Assembly: GCA_024509875.1 (NCBI GenBank)
Contig: JAMPIV010006390.1
Span: 186,001-250,000 of the forward strand
DNA length: 64,000 nucleotides
Direction of reading: 5' to 3'
Origin: Oreohelix idahoensis
Taxonomy: Eukaryota; Mollusca; Gastropoda; Stylommatophora; Oreohelicidae
This document shows, piece after piece, positions 44,641 to 55,601 of the stretch. The position numbers were made by a program, and so were the translations under genes. Positions within the stretch are counted from its first letter, which is position 1; each line of letters begins with the position of its first letter. The notes under the pieces were generated by a model. The model ran no database searches. It had not been told where the DNA came from and saw only the letters and a list, made by a program, of their open reading frames with translations.

Positions 44641-45129
44641 TCCTATTGTGATCACGTTTTCAGCGGTTACCTCTTAACATTCCCCGAGTCTGGTCACTCA
44701 CAAACATCTAAAGTCTGCTGCCAATAAAAAACAATTATTAGCAATATTTTATCTTCTTTATCAAAATATTATGCGCCGTTGCGCACATTTATAACCTGGA
44801 CTTCTGAGAGGAGCAAATACAGAATTTCTGCTTAAGCGGGGCCGAATTTGAGTTGGGACTGAAAAATTACCTCGACTTATCTGTAAATTCTACTTAACAG
44901 AATTGAAATTAACCAGAGTGTTTTTTAACAAAGCCAAAGAAGACAGTTGACAGGGACCTGCATAATTATCTGACCAACAGCTGGAACATCTTGTGCCTGT
45001 AGTAAGAAATTCTCTACTCAAAATGGCATGAAAAGCCACAGAATGAAAAAAGTGTGAGAGCTCATCAGCAGTAGATCAACAGCACACTGTTTCTACAGAT
45101 ATGATGTAGAAGATCACAGCGCAGAGTAT
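44641..45129 (-). other. tomm22 intron 1, no feature
   Basis: Nothing supported. Confidence 0.5.
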
Positions 45130-45840
45130 ATTCGAGTTGATCTGTCTGATGATTTGGGAACAAATGAACGATGCACTGGCGAAAGAACTGGATAACAGCC
45201 TGAAGCAGATTCCCTTAGGAAAAAAAGGTGGAAATCTTCAGCGACTTAATATATCTTCACTGTCGCAGAGAATTTGGAGTCAGGGAGGCAATTAAAAGTA
45301 AGACACCATTAAGGAGCAGAAAACAAATAAGAATAGAAGAAATCAGGAAACATGAGAATGATGCTGGAAAACAGTTCAAGAAAGCAACAGACACAGAAAA
45401 GAAGAGGTTTACAACAGATCTGGGAGCACCTAAAAGGCCAATACAATGCTCTGTGTAGAGCAGAAAGGTTGTGTAGGAAAAGAAGGAAAACACAGTAAAA
45501 GAGGGATAGGAAACTCTTTACAGAGCGATACAACAGGAAGAAATCTGATCATCAGAAGAAGTCCCCCTGTCCGACAAGTGTTTCCGCCCGATTTACTGCT
45601 TTACACTCTAAGGGGGGCGGGCCCACTTGGGTCATGACTCCCAAGTGTCTCAGCCTCCTGTTGTCTTGTATCGAAAATGAACCCATTCCGAAAATGAACC
45701 CATTAACAGATACATTCTTCAGGGAACCCTTCAAGTTTGCTAGAGAACAGTTCGAACAGCCACTGTCAGGAACACTAAACATTGGGAAAGAAGAACTGGA
45801 AGAACACCTAAGGTTGACCTATTCTGTTGGCTGGTAAAAA
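45130..45840 (+). pseudogene. LINE linker region (another family), interrupted by repeat X
   Basis: Plus frames read REFGVREAIKSKTPLRSRKQ, then KQFKKATDTEKKRF. After the break comes REPFKFAREQFEQPLSG, KEELEEHLRLTYSVG. This K(Q/R)xKKATxxEK...DPFKFxxxLF...EExExHLxxTYS pattern is the segment just before RT in a LINE family. RT itself is absent. Confidence 0.6.
45560..45685 (-). repeat. Dispersed repeat X, copy 2, inside the LINE
   Basis: The reverse complement matches 22745-22905. At its right edge CGAAAATGAACCCATT is tandemly doubled (about 45670-45702), a possible target duplication. Confidence 0.6.
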
Positions 45841-46344
45841 GTTTAGGGGATTGGAACAAGTTGGAACATAACATAGAAGCCAGAAACTTTGTTGTACGAT
45901 ATAAATTCATGCAATTTTTCAAGAATGATCATTCCAAAAGATTATAGCATGGCACTAGCTTACCATGGACTTTTCTTTTTAAGCAGAAGAGGAATCCTGC
46001 TTATGCCTTATCTTAACTCACCTATAACTTCCAGATAACATAATGGACGGGGACTATCCATCCAGATGCAGCACATTTTTCTCTCTTCCCCTCTCTCCCT
46101 AATTAAAATTTGTGTTTTAATTTAACAGTTATGTTAAAAGTAAATTTTTTAAACAGAGAAAAGATCTGGATTTCAATTTTTATTTGTCTTTTTTTTTAAA
46201 GACCAAAAGTAGGCCTATCAGGCTTCTGTGAAATTGAAACAAACTGTTCTTGCTTCTTTTAAAATAATGGTTCACGTTATAAAAAGTTCATGCAACAAAC
46301 AACCTTCTGAAATCAATTTTAAGTAACTAAACAATGTGAGCGAG

Positions 46345-46450
46345 CCACGGTAGTACAGTGGTTAGTGCACTGGCTTCCTAGCTTGGTGGTCCATGGTTTG
46401 ATCCCCAGTTGAGGTGGGATTTTTTAGACCACGAACGGCTGACAATTCAT
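46345..46450 (+). mobile_element. SINE family D, truncated copy
   Basis: GCCACGGTAGTACAGTGGTT, GTGCACTGGCTTCCTAGC and GAGGTGGGATTTTTTAGACC match 30385-30645. Confidence 0.8.
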
Positions 46451-46652
46451 AACTACCACAATTTTTTTTTCCCCTTTCTTTTTTGGTCAATAATTATTTT
46501 TGAAAAAGCTTGACAGAAGTAAGATTTATGATTAGCATTAGTCCTAGACTTTATTGTTGTGAGATCTGTGGTAACTTACCTTCTGCATTAAAAAAAAACA
46601 ACAAAATTCAGTAAGCAGCATAATGTTAAGCTGTTTGGTGTTAAGACTAAGA

Positions 46653-46740
46653 CAGGGTTCATAGCAAATTTCTTCAAGCATTTTCCAGGTTTTTCCAGGT
46701 CCAGCACGTGATTTTCAAGGATGGGAAACTCTAATATTTT
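46653..46740 (+). mobile_element. hAT-like left terminus (CAGGGTTC)
   Basis: CAGGGTTCATAGC resembles, in inverted form, the GCTGCGAACCCTG that ends at 56115. Both are followed inward by repeated CCAGGTTTTTCCAGGT words. CTAAGA directly flanks both outer sides (46647-46652 and 56116-56121). Confidence 0.4.
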
Positions 46741-47135
46741 CCTCATCTAATTTTCTCAGATATAATTATCACTTTGCTGACCAGCAATCTGGAGCATTAC
46801 CGTCTTCCATTACCAAGGGTGTTTGCAGATTTCTTTAAAAAGAACTGTTTTTTTTTTTAATTCATAAAAGATTGAAAAACAGACATCTTTTCCCAGTTTT
46901 TAGTGAATTTGTTCAACGTAATCACAATAAAATGTTAGCGACATGGATGGTAATGAATAAAATAAGCTTGATTGATGTATTGATTTAACGATTAACCACG
47001 TATATCAACATAAAAGGCTAATAAAATTGTGAATAAAATGCAAAAAAACAAAACTGTATTTTTCGTGTTCGTCTTTTTTGAATGTATTCTGCGTCTGTGG
47101 CATCTGACAATGAGCATTTGTAAATGTTTGAGTAG

Positions 47136-48170
47136 TTAAGTACGGTACCTGTAGTTGGAGTCTGAGCTGCTTTTTTCATTAACTGGGGTTGAAGGTGTAG
47201 CTGTAGGTCTCTGCAAGAGTCTATGTCTGGATCGTTGATAATCCTTGACTGTGTGGTATAACTTGAAGCAGGGTATCAGGCATAGAGGTACATTGCAATC
47301 TGGGCAGTACATGCAAGTCTGGCTTCTGTTCCCTGCAGCCTTACACACTTTACAGTCTGGTTTGAACCTTGCCCTTTCATATTTATCAATGAAGTGGTGC
47401 TCAGTAAGTCGTGTTGTTGTGACCTGTGGTTTTGAAGGTGTCACATTGCGTCAAAGAATAGCAGGTTCAATAAGAGTCATACTGACATCCTGATCTTTGC
47501 TTTGATCTTTTTTGTAGAGTTGGCAGTGTTGTAGGTTATGTGCCCATTGACCAGGGCAGTTTCAACTAAGAAATGATATAAAAATAGGATCTGTGTGGGT
47601 AGGGGTAGCTTGCACCTAGTTGGCTGAAGTGGTTGACACCTCCCATACTTTTGCAGTATTTTTCTGCAAGCACTGGCTTCTGAATTGTTCTGCCCTAAAG
47701 AATTTGTCTTTCTAACTGTCTTGTTTATATTATCATTGGAGTGAACAGTAGATAAAAGGTTAAATCTTTTCGTATCACGCTAGGTGACTGTCAGCATGCC
47801 TTATCTTCTGTTGCACAAAACACAGGATGATTTGTCTTTTTCAATTTGAGTTGTTTTTTCTTCAGTGCTACAGGAAAATGCTTCCTATTTTCAGCTACTG
47901 TTCCAAATGCACCAATCTGAATTTCAGGTCTTGAAATAAAGCTGAAAGCTGAATAAAAACTACCACAGAAGAGAATATGTCCCTTGTTGCGTATGAAATT
48001 TGAATTAAAACTATGGTGACTTTTCACTGAAAAAAGAGTCTAAATAATCTCAGCTCTGAGAGTTTCTTCCTTGGTCACAAATGATGTCACATCTGTAGGT
48101 CTCCTAGTAGTGTTAGACGTTTTTGACGTGTCCGAGGGAGTAGTGTTAGATAGTTTTGATGTTTCTGAGG
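47136..48170 (-). pseudogene. piggyBac-type transposase remnant
   Basis: The minus frame at 47136-47444 ends with a cysteine-rich finger: CKVCKAAGNRSQTCMYCPDC then NVPLCLIPCFKLYHT. This is the C-terminal CRD of piggyBac transposases (CxxC...CxxC...LCxxPCFxxYH). Upstream, 47791-48027 has IGAFGTVAENRKHFPVALKK, the GTxRxNRK-x-P block of the same enzymes. A Ser/Thr-rich N-terminal segment reads out of 48090-48170. Stops and shifts make it dead. The central catalytic part is poorly preserved. Confidence 0.8.
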
Positions 48171-48989
48171 GAAAAACTGCTCCTTGGGGTTGTGTTCTTT
48201 TCTGTTAAAAAAAAAAAAATTAAAAATATGGAACACACAAATAACTTATGAGTAGGCCTAAGCTATGTATATTTACCAAGTCAAAGTTCTAAACGCATGA
48301 ATAATATAGTCAAACAATATTTAACTAGAACAAAAGTTAATATATAGTAATTGTGAGGGTGAAGGCATGATGATATCCTTATAACACTTATGATAAGTGA
48401 AAATCTATTAAATATCTAACTGGAAACATAAGGCCTTTACACACACACCCCCTCCCCATCTTTACTATTTTTGTTTGATTTTTTTGTTCGGGTTTGTTTT
48501 GTTTTATCGTTTCTGTTTGTTTCGATAAAAAACAAATTTTTAAAATTATTTTTCTAATTTTAAATAACATAGGTCTATGCACAAAATTGGTAAATTTCAT
48601 TTATCCTAATTACAGTGATTTGACAGATGTGATGCCACTTTCATGTATCGGCGGTTATTCATGTTATCTAAAATTGAAAACATGTAGGCCTAGGCATATC
48701 CTAATTATAACCCTGCAGAGCAGAACGGGATATGTCTCTTCATCATAAATATAATGAAAAAGCATTCAAAATATATTTATTTCCAAAAAATGTGGTGAAA
48801 TGAACAGTGGGACATGGTCTGATAACAGGGTAGGCTATAGGATATGGAATCGCCATCAATTTCTATTCCTGACCATCTCAAACTGTGTCAAACATATTCC
48901 CGTAAGCAGTTGTAAACCAAGAAATTTCATTCAAACACTAATTTTGGCCATGGTTAAAAACAAAACTGTAAATAGGCCTCATCATTATG
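48171..48989 (-). other. tomm22 intron 1, no gene
   Basis: AT-rich sequence up to the LTR element. A short open frame at 48494-48748 has no family resemblance. Confidence 0.4.
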
Positions 48990-49801
48990 TGTTACGGTGT
49001 TATTTTAAATGACGGCGTCTGCTGGGGGTTAGTAGTGCGCAACGTTTGGGGTCAATAACATTAATAGAATATGTCGATATTTTACGGTATACTGAACGCG
49101 AAATATATGCTAAGATTATGACGTATTCGCGTTGGGAAGGTCACGCTGGGTGACTTGGTTACATTACCCTTTTTTACGCTATCCGTCAAGCAGAGAAGTC
49201 GTGTCTTGTATTTCTTCCAAGGAGAGGCTTAGTATATAGCCTATATATGAATCAATGTAGAACTCAGGGTCAGTTCAGATATTAATCTAAAGTATGAGAT
49301 TATTAAGTAAATTAAATGATGGAAGGAGAATCGTATTATGATTCAATTTGTAGCTGTCGAGAACTCATGCGCTCATTTCTGGCTGTCTGACTACAGCAGC
49401 GCATGTATATAGCCATGGTGTTCATCTGACATATTGTTTTGACACGGACGGATACTTACTTGTATTACTTGGAATTTATTATTATGCTGAACTGTACATG
49501 AAGTTTTGTGAATGTCGGATATCTTTTGTATGAACGTCAATACATGTGGACTCAGAACAGAAGGCTTGATATCTTACTTATGTTTCGGGTTTGGTTCCAC
49601 AGCTGTTAATGTTTACGTTTTCTCAGCACGATAACTCTCCCACAGGAGAAATCAGCTAATGTACAATATGCAAATCAGAACGTCGAAGGGATGTTCTTAC
49701 GGTCAGAGCTAACCATCAATAACAAACATTAACCACGTCAAGAGAATGACTTTAATATTCAATAAATAATATAAGATGAAGGAACCGCAACACCCGTCAC
49801 A
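48990..49801 (+). repeat. 5' LTR of the Gmr1-like element
   Basis: 812 bp, colinear with 54189-55000 without gaps. Differences seen: GGGGG/GGGAG near 49025, TGCGC/TGTGC near 49036, TATG/TACG near 49581, CGAT/CGTT near 49630. Confidence 0.95.
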
Positions 49802-49803
49802 AC

Positions 49804-49821
49804 TGGTGGCCAGTATGGGGA
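49804..49821 (+). promoter_or_regulatory. Probable primer-binding site
   Basis: TGGTGGCCAGTATGGGGA starts two bases after the LTR and begins with TGG, as for a tRNA primer. The primer tRNA is not identified. Confidence 0.55.
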
Positions 49822-49825
49822 ACCA

Positions 49826-51694
49826 TTGACGGCATCTCTGAATGCTGACCCAACAATAGCTAATAATTATGATGCTATTAAAACCTTACTTTTACGAAGG
49901 TTTCATTTGGACGAAGAAAATTGTAGGTTAAAATTTAAAAATATCTTACCTGACTCTCCTAAAGACTTTGCAGGGTTTATTGCGAACATTCGCAATACAT
50001 TTAATAGATGGCTTGAACTGGCAGATGTCAACAAATCATATGACAAATTAGTTGATTTGTTGCTACGGAATAAGGTATTATCCTCTGTCAGCCCACCATT
50101 CTTCGCATATTTGCAAGAACGAAAGCCAGATACCATTGACGAGTTAGAAAAAATTTCATTGAACTATTGCAATGCGCATCCGAATGCGAACATTTCTAAC
50201 TCTTTGATAAGGGAACCTCTACCTGTGGCTTCCAATATGGCATACTATAATAATAACAACCCAAGAGCTCACAGTGTAGACAGAAGTAGGTTCAAGGGAA
50301 ATTACAATGTTAATTTTCACAAAGGACATAATAATAATAATTTCAACAATAAAAATGATTTGAACAGAGGTAGATCAAGGAATAGGAATTATTCACCTCA
50401 GTCAAGCTACAACAACAGTCAACATAACACTAATTATAATAGACCAAATAACCACAATAATAACAGCAATTGGAATGGTAATAATCATAGCTCGAGACAT
50501 CGAGATAACAGTTACAATAGGGGACAACAGGATAATTCAAATGATTATTCTCGTAATAGGTCTCAGTCACGTAGACCATCACAATTTGATCACAATGCAG
50601 GGGCGGCACTCACGGATGGTACGACCCCTAGTGTTTCTGATAATAATAATCAGTCACAATCTTCGTCTGCATGTTGTGCTGTTAACTTTAATGTGGCAAA
50701 TAGTTGCCAAGATTGTAATGCTATTTTTCAGAAGGCCAAAGAAACTGTGCTGAATTGTGGACACCTTTATACAGCAGTTGGTCTTTCGGCGAACGACGGC
50801 ACAGGCACCCTGATGTTCAATAGAGGATTGGTAAACGGTACTGTGGTCTCAGTTTTAAGGGATACGGGATCAACCATTATCGGAGTCCGACAGTCCCTCG
50901 TTCACCCCAGTTATGCTACCGGGGAACACATCAGGTGTATGACCTTCGAGGGTACTATTGAGTACTACCCCACTGCCATAGTATATGTTAACACACCATT
51001 TTTTACAGGTAATGTCAAGGTGTGCATGTTACAGAATCCATCAGCTGATCTTACCGTAGGACGCATCCACGGAAGTAAGGATTGCACTCTTAAAGAGATT
51101 AATGAATGGGAGAAAAAAAATTTGCAATCTTTTAGCAACGCTAACGCTGTTGTTGCAATGGCTACACTTCGTGCCAACAAAATGAATACATGTGGCACAG
51201 CAGTTTCCAACTTCACTCTGAGTACTATCCTGGAAACTGATGAGGATGATGGATCTATTGTACAACATTCTAAGGATACAACTGATCCAAATAAAACTTT
51301 TGATGTTGTCGACATTAAAAATGAGAGTACTAAGCAGTATAATAAGTTGAAAAATAATGTTAAGGTTAGAAGGAACTTGAATAAGAAGGTTGAGACAAAT
51401 AAGTCTAACGGCAAAGGTTTTACTTTGCCCAACCAAGACATGTCTACGACATGTAGGAAACCTACTACCTTTAGTAATGATAGGTATCACCATAAGTACA
51501 GTCAAGATGATACGTCATCCATTAAAAATACTTTGTCTATGTTGAGGGGGAAAGTTAATTCTTTGACAAAGAATACATTTCATCATTGTGCACTATTTCG
51601 TGACAATGATACTACTTATATTGGGAAAAGTGCGTATTCTCGCACAGTGTTAGTGCGAAATCTGCCGCAGAATACTACCTGGCAGGCACTTTGA
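49826..51694 (+). CDS. Gag and protease of the Gmr1-like element (N-terminus missing)
   Basis: The open frame begins within Gag right after the PBS, without an ATG. The first part of Gag is therefore deleted. ANNYDAIKTLLLRRFHLDEE and LKFKNILPDSPKDFAGFI resemble the SCAN-related capsid of Gmr1-like elements. A long Asn/Ser/Arg-rich segment follows (residues about 140-285), then CQDCNAIFQKAKETVLNCGH and the protease with LRDTGSTIIGVRQSLV (active-site DTG) and VTVGRIHG-like LTVGRIHGSKDC. A basic Lys/Asn-rich stretch then leads into TVLVRNLPQNTTWQAL, where a TGA at 51692 interrupts an RRM-like fold continued at 52095. Confidence 0.85.
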   Translation: MTASLNADPTIANNYDAIKTLLLRRFHLDEENCRLKFKNILPDSPKDFAGFIANIRNTFNRWLELADVNKSYDKLVDLLLRNKVLSSVSPPFFAYLQERKPDTIDELEKISLNYCNAHPNANISNSLIREPLPVASNMAYYNNNNPRAHSVDRSRFKGNYNVNFHKGHNNNNFNNKNDLNRGRSRNRNYSPQSSYNNSQHNTNYNRPNNHNNNSNWNGNNHSSRHRDNSYNRGQQDNSNDYSRNRSQSRRPSQFDHNAGAALTDGTTPSVSDNNNQSQSSSACCAVNFNVANSCQDCNAIFQKAKETVLNCGHLYTAVGLSANDGTGTLMFNRGLVNGTVVSVLRDTGSTIIGVRQSLVHPSYATGEHIRCMTFEGTIEYYPTAIVYVNTPFFTGNVKVCMLQNPSADLTVGRIHGSKDCTLKEINEWEKKNLQSFSNANAVVAMATLRANKMNTCGTAVSNFTLSTILETDEDDGSIVQHSKDTTDPNKTFDVVDIKNESTKQYNKLKNNVKVRRNLNKKVETNKSNGKGFTLPNQDMSTTCRKPTTFSNDRYHHKYSQDDTSSIKNTLSMLRGKVNSLTKNTFHHCALFRDNDTTYIGKSAYSRTVLVRNLPQNTTWQAL

Positions 51695-51718
51695 AATTTC
51701 TTTAATTTTACAGCAACC

Positions 51719-51719
<1 letters not shown>

Positions 51720-51751
<32 letters not shown>

Positions 51752-52094
51752 GTACGCCCGCTAATACTCGAGGCGAAATCTCAGGTTATTATTTATGTCT
51801 AACCTGACATTGATTTTACGTGAGTATCCCTTTATTTCTTGTACAGAGACAGGTGTCCCTCGCCATTCAGGCAAATACTCGCCGATTTTACCCATTGCAA
51901 ACGTTAAGTTTGTTCGTCTTTCGAGGTACCCATTCTGTTGATGGTCAGACTCCTTCAAATGTCCTCGCCAGGTCTCGAGTTATCCAGTCCAAATCCCGGT
52001 CGACGAAAAATCCTCAAATGCCGTCGCCCGGGTTTGATCCTGTATCACCCGGTCGCCAGAGCGGTGTTGTAACCACTACGCTAGCGCGGCTCCC
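51720..52094 (-). mobile_element. SINE family E, mosaic copy
   Basis: Its poly-A (about 30 T on plus) lies at the left and its tRNA-like head at the right. Target duplication ACAGCAACCG/ACAGCAAACG (51710-51719 and 52095-52104). Compared with 32018-32349 its middle is replaced by patches of the flanking LTR element: GCAAACGTTAAGTTTGTTCG at about 51897 and CTGTTGATGGTCAGA at about 51932. Both also occur at 52099 and 52130. Confidence 0.85.
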
Positions 52095-52273
52095 ACAGCA
52101 AACGTTAAGTTTGTTCGTCTTCTACCATCTGTTGATGGTCAGAATAGTCAGGCTTTGGTTACATTTCGTAACAATCGTGACGCTCGTTGGGTTATTGAGC
52201 ATGATAACGGTGTCTATTTTTGTCACCATCATCTACACTTACAATTAGTACCTGATTCTGCGCCACGCAGATA
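52095..52273 (+). pseudogene. RRM-like domain, C-terminal half (end of gag-protease ORF)
   Basis: In frame with the pre-SINE ORF when the target duplication is counted once. The frame reads VKFVRLLPSVDGQNSQALVT then FRNNRDARWVIEHDNGVYF and HLHLQLVPDS, ending at TAA 52271. With the preceding half, the strand-helix order is beta1 VLVRNLP (RNP2-like), helix TTWQAL, beta2 VKFVRLL, beta3 QALVTFRN (RNP1-like), helix RDARWVIEH, beta4 LHLQLV. This is the layout of an RNA recognition motif. An RNA-binding role in packaging is inference. It could also be a Gypsy-specific domain with a similar pattern. Confidence 0.55.
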
Positions 52274-52526
52274 ATGGTGTACGCTCACCCTTTTGTCTTA
52301 TTTCTTGATGACTCAGCATTGTCAGTCATCATTTCTTGTCTTTCTTAATCATCTATCCTAATATAGATTGATTTATTGATTTTTTTCTTCTCGAAAAACA
52401 TTTTTGATTCTTAACATCTTTAAATTTGTACACGTTTTCTGTCTTATTTGTTTTACCATGCCTACAAGAGACAGTAAGTTGTTTAAATGTCTCAACTATG
52501 CTCAGCCCCATACAGCATAGATTTAT
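52274..52526 (+). other. Non-coding segment at the internal deletion
   Basis: Integrase and the RT fingers and palm would be expected between protease and RNase H in this lineage. Here only about 250 bp of AT-rich sequence is left. Confidence 0.6.
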
Positions 52527-53057
52527 TTGTCATCCATCACGGCTGTCTTGTCATCTTTATTAAAGAAGAACATGCCGTTAAGGATAAATTGGACAGACGA
52601 ATGTGACAAAACTTTTCGCAGTGTCTTGAACATTTTCTCATGCCCACCTGTTTTAAGATTACCATATGCCTCTAAAAAGTTTGTTCTACGTACAGATGCG
52701 AGTAATTACGGACTCGGGGCTTGTCTACTCCAATATCACGATGATATCCTTCATCCGGTATTATTCATCTCACGCAAGCTAAAAACTCCTGAAACTAAAT
52801 ACTCGACAGTGGACAGAGAGTTACTGGCCGTGATATGTGCAATTACTAAGTTGGAAAAGTTTTTGCTTGGATCACCATTTCTGATCCAGACAAATCAGAA
52901 ATCTGTGGCAGCATTACGTCGTTCAAACCATAAAAGTCCAAAGCTTGCACGATTTGCTATCGCGCTGCAACCCTATGATTTCGAAATAGAATCGATACCA
53001 GGAACTGAGAACGTAATGGCCGATACTTTGTCAAGACATCCTACGGATTCTGAATGA
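52527..53057 (+). CDS. RT connection and RNase H of the Gmr1-like element
   Basis: The frame starts in the RT thumb/connection (INWTDECDKTFRSVLNIFSC). It continues with RNase H: KKFVLRTDASNYGLGACLLQ, SRKLKTPETKYSTVDRELLA, and IPGTENVMADTLSRHPTDSE followed directly by TGA. RNase H acids are present (TDAS, E of DREL, D of MADTLS); the usual TDH-x-P motif reads TNQKSVAALR, so one residue is altered. The stop right after LSRHP shows that integrase does not follow RNase H, as in Gmr1-like elements. Confidence 0.85.
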   Translation: MSSITAVLSSLLKKNMPLRINWTDECDKTFRSVLNIFSCPPVLRLPYASKKFVLRTDASNYGLGACLLQYHDDILHPVLFISRKLKTPETKYSTVDRELLAVICAITKLEKFLLGSPFLIQTNQKSVAALRRSNHKSPKLARFAIALQPYDFEIESIPGTENVMADTLSRHPTDSE

Positions 53058-54188
53058 ATATTACTATTTCAAGAAAATTTGCTGACTAATCAAGCATTAC
53101 ATTTGCAATGAACGGTATTAATGCTACGTCAGAATATACAACACTTCAGTTGGACTTCCCACTTAGATGAGGAAATTTCGAAATAAACTATTGTGATCAA
53201 AATATCAAGTTTACAGATCGGTTGAAAATTTGGACTTCACTTGGACTTTGCGTATCACTCATTTCGATTGCAAAGTAGTAAAAAGGAACAATCTCTGATA
53301 TAGACTGGACAAATACGGTGATGACTTATTCAAATTACGTTCAAAAATTTCAATAAAAGAATTAACGACGGTTGGATCATCATATCAGAATTCGATAAGA
53401 TGAATTTTGTTTCTTAAAGAACTTTCATACAAGTCATTAGGATGTAACAACGATTGGATCTTCATGTCCAATATTGTTAAATTTGCTAGTTATTAAATTA
53501 ATATAGAATACAATAAAGTTAAAGTGTGATGAAATAAAAAAATAAAATATACTGAGAAAAGATGAAACAAAAGAATATCACACCAATTAAACCTTTTAAA
53601 TAGTTTAATTATTAAGGTGATAGATATTAGATTGTGATATTTCTTATGTATACTTAAAATGTATGAATTTTTTCTGTTCTTTTCTTTCTGATTGCTTTAA
53701 TTTAATTATGTATCTATCCTTATACTTCATTTTCACACGCATTACTAATTTAATGTATACTTTAATATTTAGTTTTAACTGTCCGTACTTCTCAATTTTT
53801 ATTTCTTTTTCTCTCTGATACTATTTCTCATTTTCTTTAATTAGATATTAATTAGTTAGTACCATACTTACATATTATAATTAATTATTTTAATTTTAAT
53901 TAGTTAGAATAATTTTAATAACACCTCACATTAGTAGTTAGTCAATACATACATCAAATTAATTAGTTAATTAATTAATGACAGTGACATTTCTTTATTT
54001 AATATAAGTTATATGTATGATATGACGTTGATTTTATTATAAGATATTACTGACATGACCGCGACACTGTTCTAGATAGAACATCGTTGGCCATACGTCG
54101 GGTTTTGTTCAATTTTTATTAATTTGCTTAATATAGTTATAAAAAAAATCTATCTAATAGATTTTTTTCCCCCGTCTGACAGGAAATC
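53058..54188 (+). other. AT-rich 3' internal region of the Gmr1-like element
   Basis: About 1.1 kb without coding signal between RNase H and the 3' LTR. No envelope-like frame is visible. The purine-rich stretch before the LTR (GACAGGAAATC) is weak as a polypurine tract. Confidence 0.6.
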
Positions 54189-55000
54189 TGTTACGGTGTT
54201 ATTTTAAATGACGGCGTCTGCTGGGAGTTAGTAGTGTGCAACGTTTGGGGTCAATAACATTAATAGAATATGTCGATATTTTACGGTATACTGAACGCGA
54301 AATATATGCTAAGATTATGACGTATTCGCGTTGGGAAGGTCACGCTGGGTGACTTGGTTACATTACCCTTTTTTACGCTATCCGTCAAGCAGAGAAGTCG
54401 TGTCTTGTATTTCTTCCAAGGAGAGGCTTAGTATATAGCCTATATATGAATCAATGTAGAACTCAGGGTCAGTTCAGATATTAATCTAAAGTATGAGATT
54501 ATTAAGTAAATTAAATGATGGAAGGAGAATCGTATTATGATTCAATTTGTAGCTGTCGAGAACTCATGCGCTCATTTCTGGCTGTCTGACTACAGCAGCG
54601 CATGTATATAGCCATGGTGTTCATCTGACATATTGTTTTGACACGGACGGATACTTACTTGTATTACTTGGAATTTATTATTATGCTGAACTGTACATGA
54701 AGTTTTGTGAATGTCGGATATCTTTTGTATGAACGTCAATACATGTGGACTCAGAACAGAAGGCTTGATATCTTACTTACGTTTCGGGTTTGGTTCCACA
54801 GCTGTTAATGTTTACGTTTTCTCAGCACGTTAACTCTCCCACAGGAGAAATCAGCTAATGTACAATATGCAAATCAGAACGTCGAAGGGATGTTCTTACG
54901 GTCAGAGCTAACCATCAATAACAAACATTAACCACGTCAAGAGAATGACTTTAATATTCAATAAATAATATAAGATGAAGGAACCGCAACACCCGTCACA
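54189..55000 (+). repeat. 3' LTR of the Gmr1-like element
   Basis: 812 bp, partner of 48990-49801. Confidence 0.95.
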
Positions 55001-55300
55001 ATGTGACGTATTCTTTCCAGAACGTTGTCTCCATTACAGCTGCTCTGAACGCATCACGATTCTGGGCAAGTCGACCTGCATCAGCCAAAGACAAGTTCAG
55101 ACTCTCTGTGATGTCCTGGGTCCACCGTCGTCTAGGTTGACCCCTTCCCCTTTTTCCAGGGACCATGCCTTCCATCACTGTTTTTTCCAGACTATTATGT
55201 CTTTTTATATGACCGAAAAATTTCAGCTTCCTTATTGCGATGGTATTTAGGAGCCAATGTTCCTGTACGTTTAGTGAGTGCAGTACTTCTCTGTTGGTCT
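55001..55300 (-). pseudogene. LINE C-terminal fragment (another family)
   Basis: The minus frame reads TVMEGMVPGKRGRGQPRRRW, then DITESLNLSLADAGRLAQNR and FWKEYVT. This is a typical LINE Pol C-terminus (GKRGRGRPRRRW...D). The Gmr1-like element inserted at its 3' edge. Confidence 0.8.
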
Positions 55301-55487
55301 TTTTTTCTAAATAGGCCTACATTGTAAATTACGGCCGCAAGTACAGTAGGCCTATCTATAAACTGCACTTAGCCTATGTAAATATGTTTTATAAATGAAT
55401 TTATTACTTACCTCAGTTGAAATGAACGATTTAATACGACTTGAATGCGTAGAGACAAGTTCTTGGTGTTTTTGTGTTTTTTTTAAA

Positions 55488-55600
55488 GTTTTGCCTCGTT
55501 TTGGCGAGGTGCGTCCCGTTCAACCTAGTCGGTTATATTAGGGCGCATATCCAAATATAAAAGGCCCTTAGGTCTGAGGTTATAAATAAATTTTTTCCCA
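55488..55600 (+). repeat. Shared 'cgtcccgttcaacctagtc' module, copy 2
   Basis: Matches 19533-19640 in the same orientation and order. Confidence 0.65.
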
Positions 55601-55601
55601 G

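Larger units (their letters stand above)
48990..55000 (+). mobile_element. Ty3/gypsy LTR element, Gmr1-like, internally deleted, with RRM-like domain
   Basis: Two 812-bp LTRs (48990-49801 and 54189-55000) differ at only about four places on reading. They begin TGTTACGG and end CCGTCACA. Internal order is Gag (capsid), Asn-rich linker, protease, RRM-like domain, a large deletion, then RT connection and RNase H with a stop directly after. No integrase or RT palm remains. ATGTG occurs at both edges (48987-48991 and 55001-55005), overlapping the first bases of the left LTR, so the exact duplication is unclear. Young LTRs on a defective body suggest it was mobilised in trans or deleted soon after insertion. 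Confidence 0.85.
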
